This document shows, in pieces, positions 58,901 to 64,000 of a stretch of 64,000 nt of DNA; position 1 is the stretch's first letter, and each line of letters opens with the position of its first letter. This DNA is from Watersipora subatra. Lineage: Eukaryota; Bryozoa; Gymnolaemata; Cheilostomatida; Watersiporidae. Under the pieces are notes generated by a model. It saw only the letters and a list, made by a program, of their open reading frames with translations. It did not search any database and was not told the origin of the DNA. The position numbers and the translations under genes were made by a program. The DNA lies in NCBI RefSeq assembly GCF_963576615.1, contig NC_088712.1, positions 20,133,870-20,197,869 on the forward strand. The letters run 5' to 3'.

Positions 58901-59473
58901 GTCTGAAGCTCCCTCAATGTTTCAAACTTTCAGGGCATTGTAAGAACGCTTTTTGCCAAACAAGTTTTTTCTCAAAGCCAAGCAACCTGCTTTAAAAAAT
59001 AAAAGAACAAATTTAAAAAACAATTCATGCTTTCATCTTAAACAAGATGCTCGAGACTCTCATTGCTACTAAAACTGCCCATGATGCTGAAAAAAACATG
59101 ATTCACATGTTCAAAGATTTAGGAGAACTAAAAGTTCGAGCTTTGAACATATGTGCTGAAAACACATAAAACTTGCTGTCAACATACATATATATATTTA
59201 TTTCAACTAATAGTGTTCACAAGTTGAAAGCTGCAAAGCTAGAACATATTGTTGATAAAGGGCACAAATAAACTAATAACTAGTTTGAGTACATAACTTT
59301 CTCATTACTGTGTTCTACACAGAAATTCAATAAAGCTGTTACAATTTTACAAAGACCAAAGTACAATCACATGAACAAGAAAAAATATGTAATAAGCCTG
59401 ACTATCTAACAGAGCTACAAGGATTTACATCACATGATTATCACTAAATCAAAAGTGTAACTAAAATAGGTTC

Positions 59474-60412
59474 TTATTCAACGGGATGGACTTGATTAGT
59501 GCAAAGTGCCTGAAGCCTGCTCCACAACTTCTGTACATATCCTCCATTTACATATGCATACAGAAAGATGTTCGCGATGCCATATGCGGTTTGAAGAACG
59601 TCCCTGACATACTCTAGAATATGAAAATATTCATCAAGTTTTCTTTCATTTTTGTATGTGAAAAAGGCAAGTATGGCGGCGAATCCAGTAGAAAGTGTTG
59701 CGTAAAACAAAATGCTTGTTCCTCTAATATAATGAGAAGCTTTAATCAACACCTAATTATCTGCCTTTAGGTTACATCTTGCTTTCATTTTTTTCAGCTC
59801 TCGTGTGATTTTAATCAGCAGCACAGAGGTAGAAACAGTACTAATAACAGTAATCAATGTATAGAGTGCTGTCATCATATTTTTAGCTAGATTGCTGCTA
59901 TCGCTGTTGCCATTGAAATCTGTTGAGTACAACAGACTCAGTGGTGCTATCAAACCGATGCTGATGATCAGAGCAAGAAAAGACAGTTTGCCAATGTTTT
60001 CCACAATTTTATAATTTGTGTACTGAAATGGCTTGCAAGCTGCATAGAACCTGTCTATACAAGCAAGCAAAATCTGCCAATATCGAAAGATAATGGCTCC
60101 TTCTGTTAGACTGTTCAAGACAAATGTAACTCGTACAACTTCAAGAGAAGATTGAGATTTAGTGAGAAGCACGAGAGAAAAAATGATGTAGAAGCCGCTG
60201 TACAGAATGTCAGCTAAGCTCAAGTATACAACGACCCGAAATAAGCTTAATTTTCGCACTTCAGGAGATCTTCTTACCATGTTTATATGTAAAGCGTTTA
60301 GTCCTATAGAAAATGTGTTGAGCAAGACTAGGCAGATAATGAAAGCTTCATGTTTCTCCCATTTTTCAGCAGCTTCATCGATACGTTCGTCACTTTTCAG
60401 AGACATGTTCAT
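59474..60412 (-). pseudogene. Rhodopsin-like GPCR, copy 2, one nonsense codon
   Basis: Aligns with copy 1 along its whole length, with the same start and end, but the CAG codon for Gln220 is TAG at 59753-59755. Translation would stop after 219 residues, after TM5, losing TM6 and TM7. The rest of the frame (59474-59752) stays open, so inactivation is recent. Substitutions relative to copy 1 include DERIDEAAE at the N-terminus and a C-terminal HPVE. Confidence 0.88.
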
Positions 60413-60824
60413 TGTGGCAAATGACAGTTACAGAGAAAACCTTTCTTATTTGTTGCTTCTGCTTCAACTGACGATGAGAGTGTAGATGTAGCTTGTAGTG
60501 GGAGGCAGTAAATCTCAAGAGAAATTTTTTTAACCAAGATAGATTGGTTTTCGTTTTACAACTTGCTTTATTCATACATCAAAAATCTACAAAAATGTAT
60601 GACCTATGTCCAATTCAAACAATAAATTGTGACTGCAATATATTCATTGCCACTATAAATGACCACATCTGCTAATAGATCATCAGATAATTTTTCAAAA
60701 TTTCAAACTTCAAATACTAATTCTTAGTTCTCACTTTGAACCCCTTTATTAATAGGGACGGTCAAATTGAGGTGGCGCTCAACTAGCGGTTGAGATATGT
60801 ATCTATGTAAATAAATATATATAT

Positions 60825-60853
60825 TTAGACGTATATATATATATACATATATA

Positions 60854-60891
<38 letters not shown>
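60825..60891. repeat. (TA)n at start of unit 3
   Basis: Shorter than in units 1 and 2. Confidence 0.85.
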
Positions 60892-60893
<2 letters not shown>

Positions 60894-60921
60894 AAGATGG
60901 AAAGTTTTTAGCAACAGTTTA

Positions 60922-61498
60922 TGACTAAGTGTCAGTCTGGATGTAGAAGTCCAAGAGGATCTTAGCGCGGTCATTTTCATTGACCTTACCAGGAGCTTCT
61001 CACTAGTGTTGTGGTTTATTAAGGCCATACTCATCACATAGACTTCTTTACACAACATCTTCGACATGATTATGCCGCTCAGAGCATGCCTTTCCTGCTA
61101 GCTGCTTGCATCCACTGATGATGTGTTGGATGGTCCCAGGTGCATCTTTGCACAGTCTGCATGTAGGATCATTTCTAGTGTAATACATTTTTGTTTGGAG
61201 TTGCCTTGTTGGGAGCACTTGCTCCTGGGCTGCCATGAGTAGCAACTCTGTATTGGCCGTCAGGTTTCCTTTGTTCAGCCACATATATGTCTGGTAAAGA
61301 TCGCCAAACTTAGATATTTGTCGGTGGTAAGAACAATGAAGAGGTTTCATGTGCCAGTCAATTTCCTCATTATCATGGCGAAGCTCCATTTTCAGAGCAG
61401 CCGATTGAAATTCAGCTATCAACTTATCTGAAGTGGCCATGTAGGCTGCATAGGCTTTATTGCTTTGTTCTTCCGCTTTCACTGTCTGCTGTACTCTA
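60922..61498 (-). pseudogene. R4-like fragment, unit 3 (undeleted)
   Basis: Keeps the AAQEQVLPTRQLQTKMYYTR segment found in the full-length element and deleted in units 1 and 2. It is therefore closer to the ancestral state here. The frame is open for 202 codons including microsatellite-derived residues. Confidence 0.8.
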
Positions 61499-61577
61499 TA
61501 TATGTATGTATGTACGTATGTACGTATGTACGCATGTACGCATGTACGTATGTACGTATGTACGTATGTACGTACAA
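61498..61577. repeat. TATG/TACG microsatellite, unit 3
   Basis: Same position as in units 1 and 2, different repeat pattern. Confidence 0.85.
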
Positions 61578-62156
61578 TACATACAATACAACAGCGTAGC
61601 TGTTGTTGCTCGCCGCTCGACGGGGAGACAACTACGCAAAAACAACAGCTTGTCAAGACAGGCTAGGCACCCACCCAATTAAAGAGCTCTGTTCCCTTAT
61701 CTTTCTGCAGTCGAGCAATCCACAAGATTTGTTTGTGATTTTTAAAAAATGTCAATTTTTTTCTATTGCTGCCTCACCAAAGGTTTGAATACAGGCTCAC
61801 GACTCAAATTTCATTGCACTCACCATGCCAATGTTTTGCTGCAAACTGCAGCGAATATGACTTCGTGCTATGAGTTTATATGCGACACTGTTACATAAAT
61901 CTATAGGTTCAGACTTTCAATAAATTTTTTCGCAAGATCAAGGAAAAAAGGAAATAGCAGTCTGTAGAAAAATTCTCATTTTTCTTACACGCATTCATTT
62001 ATAGCTTCATTAAAGTTTGCATATAAGTTATAGCAGAGTTTGAACGGCAATGTCGGGCAACCGTCTTGCATTGCTCATCAACATGGCGTTGTCAGCATTG
62101 TAAACAGGTGCATCTACAATGCATATGACTGCAGGTAACCACATATCATGAAACAC

Positions 62157-62222
62157 TTTCACTTTCACTAACACTTCCACTTCACTTTCACTAACACTTC
62201 CACTTCACTTTCACTAAGAATT
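62157..62222. repeat. 24-bp minisatellite, unit 3
   Basis: One repeat fewer than in units 1 and 2. Confidence 0.75.
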
Positions 62223-62637
62223 TCACTTTATACACTATTCCTGATGTAGGAGTGAGTTAATGGTTAGAGAAATCTGCTCGGAATGTATTTTTATGTCTCT
62301 GGCTGATCTGTTTTCATTAAAGTAATTCAAACAATATATTTTCAAACCACAGGTTTTATACTAACTATAAGTTTAACGCAACTATTAGTTTGTGCATATT
62401 CATGCCAGTACTTTTATTTTTGATTTTTGTTATTATTTTTAGTGCTACAAAAGTTTGCAAAATGATGTTGCAGTCTTATATTGATGTTTTAACTGGCTGG
62501 TAAATTTACATTTATGTTGAAAGCTAGTTCTCATCAGTGAAATAAATATCTGCCAAGTTTACATAAATTACCATGATGGCGTACACAACAACATATGCCA
62601 TAATTGTGTTTCCTTTTGACTTACCGTGCTTCTCAAA

Positions 62638-63190
62638 TCAATAACTAATCTTGTCAGTGTATTGTACAATATAATAAATTATTAAAGTTATACGTTGTGT
62701 TTTAATCCCTGCAATGACTTTTATTGGTTTAAAAAATATATGTTGACTACATTTAAGGAGTATTGTAAATGCTAAGATAGTCAACAGTAAATTTGTGATG
62801 AGATACAGAAGCTGAATCAGTTCATTTTTTAGCTCGGACAGTAAGAGATTGTTTTCCTGTGTCATCATTTCTATGTGTCCACACGTTTGATTGGCCTAAT
62901 GTACCTTTAATAATATATTCCACTGCAGTAAGAAGACTCTCACAGCAACTAATATACTGATTATTCATTCCTGCAAGATTTGCTTACTATAGATCAGAAG
63001 CTTTTCCTCATCATACGGACTAAATTGCAAAACTGGTTTTATGCTTTCTGAGTAGCTTTGCTAGTTAGCTTTGATCTATTTAGTTTACTGGAACAGTTTT
63101 ATTATACTGCATGGACTTATTTTAATAGTCAGACAAACTGAATACCTTTGTGATCATTAAAAAAGGCTTCATATTATTTGTTTCCATTAC
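62638..63190 (-). pseudogene. Decayed coding-like module, unit 3
   Basis: Retains a 76-codon frame with TQENNLLLSELKNEL and the hydrophobic helix, plus SPYDEEKLLIYSKQILQ upstream in another frame. Confidence 0.35.
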
Positions 63191-63764
63191 TGTCTGAAGC
63201 TCCCTCGATGTTCCAAACTTTCAGGGCATTTTAAGAACGCTTTTTGCAAAACAAGTTTTTTCTCAAAGCCAAGCAACCTGCTTTAAAAAATAAAAGAACA
63301 AATTAAAAAAAAAAAATTTATACTTTTATCTCAAACAAGATGCTCGAGACTCTCATTGCTACTAAAACTGCCCATGATGCTGAAAAAAACATGATTCACA
63401 TGTTCAAAGATTTAGGAGAACTAAAAGTTCAAGCTTTGAACATATGTGCTGAAAACACATAAACCTTGCTGTCACCATATATATATATTTATTTCAACTG
63501 ATATTGTTCACAAGTTGAAAGTTCCAAAGCTAGAGCATATTGTTGATGAAGGACACAAATAAACTAATAACTAATTTGAGTACATAACTTTCTCATTACT
63601 GTGTTCTACACAGAAATTCAATAAAGCTGTTACAATTTCACAAAGGCCAATGTACAATCACATGAACAACAGAAAAAGTGTAATAAGCCTGACTATCTAA
63701 CAGAGCTACAAGGATTTACATCACATGATTATCACTAAATCAAAATTGTAACTAAAATAGGTTC

Positions 63765-64000
63765 TTATTCAACGGGATGGACTTGATTAGTGCAAAGTGT
63801 CTGAAGCCTGCTCCACACCTTCTGTACATATCCTCCATTTACATATGCATACAGAGAGATGTTCGCGATGCCATATGCGGTTTGAAGAACGTCCCTGACA
63901 TACTCTAGAATATGAAAATATTCATCGAGTTTTCTTTCATCTTTGTATGTCAAAAAGGCAAGTATGGCGGCGAATCCAGTAGAAAGAGTTGTGTAAAACA
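63765..64000 (-). CDS. Rhodopsin-like GPCR, copy 3, partial at window edge
   Basis: The C-terminal part only, from about TM6 (FYTTLSTGFAAILAFL) to the stop. It is in frame without breaks and ends HPVE as in copy 2. TM7 reads NISLYAYVN. The 5' part lies beyond 64000, so whether the gene is intact is unknown. Confidence 0.8.
   Translation of the reverse strand, partial: FYTTLSTGFAAILAFLTYKDERKLDEYFHILEYVRDVLQTAYGIANISLYAYVNGGYVQKVWSRLQTLCTNQVHPVE

Larger units (their letters stand above)
52083..64000 (-). repeat. Tandem triplication of a ~4.3-kb unit
   Basis: Three head-to-tail units start near 52083, 56460 and 60770; the third runs off the window. Each has, left to right: the GGTGGCG(C/T)TCAA boundary motif, (TA)n, an R4-like fragment, a TACG microsatellite, a 24-bp minisatellite, a decayed coding-like module and a GPCR gene. 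Spacings measured at shared landmarks are 4265-4305 bp. Identity is visibly high throughout. Confidence 0.9.

Overview
This is an AT-rich animal nuclear genome window. It has spliced genes with GT/AG introns, fibrinogen-related (FReD) lectin-type genes, an intronless rhodopsin-like GPCR family, abundant (TA)n arrays, and Penelope-like and R4-like retroelements. The mix suggests a marine or freshwater invertebrate, probably lophotrochozoan (mollusc, bryozoan or similar). The sequence alone does not fix the phylum. Nothing bacterial or operon-like is present.

Layout. 1-3.0 kb: no gene seen. 3.07-11.46 kb: a complete six-exon secreted FReD gene (A, + strand, 331 aa). Its last intron holds a 5'-truncated Penelope-like element (minus strand) with a hammerhead-ribozyme motif beside it. 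11.5-18.1 kb: intergenic, with small dispersed repeats. 18.4-21.8 kb: a nearly full-length but dead R4/Dong-like non-LTR retrotransposon with a tRNA-like head, embedded in (TA)n. 21.9-28.7 kb: no gene seen apart from a decayed coding-like trace. 28.72-33.22 kb: a 4.5-kb element with terminal inverted repeats, filled by a 25-unit array of exactly 120-bp repeats in 720-bp higher-order units. 34-40.1 kb: diverged ~1.2-kb repeat units carrying tRNA-like modules. 41.0-41.3 kb: a second, 5'-truncated R4-like copy. 42.15-50.54 kb: a paralogous FReD gene (B) with the same splice phases. Its terminal exon is not visible, and its introns carry a tandem duplication, a piggyBac-like element with a hAT-like element inside it, and a composite MITE. 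52.1-64.0 kb: three tandem copies of a ~4.3-kb unit, each with an R4 fragment, a minisatellite, a decayed coding-like module and a minus-strand GPCR. GPCR copy 1 is intact, copy 2 has a nonsense codon, and copy 3 runs off the window.

The two FReD genes look like a segmental duplication: same exon sizes, same phases, homologous introns 4 and 5, and a TATA box 55-58 nt before each ATG. Both encode a signal peptide, then an N-terminal region I cannot assign to a known domain with two cysteines exactly 37 residues apart, then a Ser/Thr-rich linker, then the FReD. The strongest candidates for something new are that paired-cysteine module, the 120-bp/720-bp array inside a TIR element, the (TA)n-associated R4-like family and the GPCR triplication. 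All product names rest on motif reading; no database search was run.
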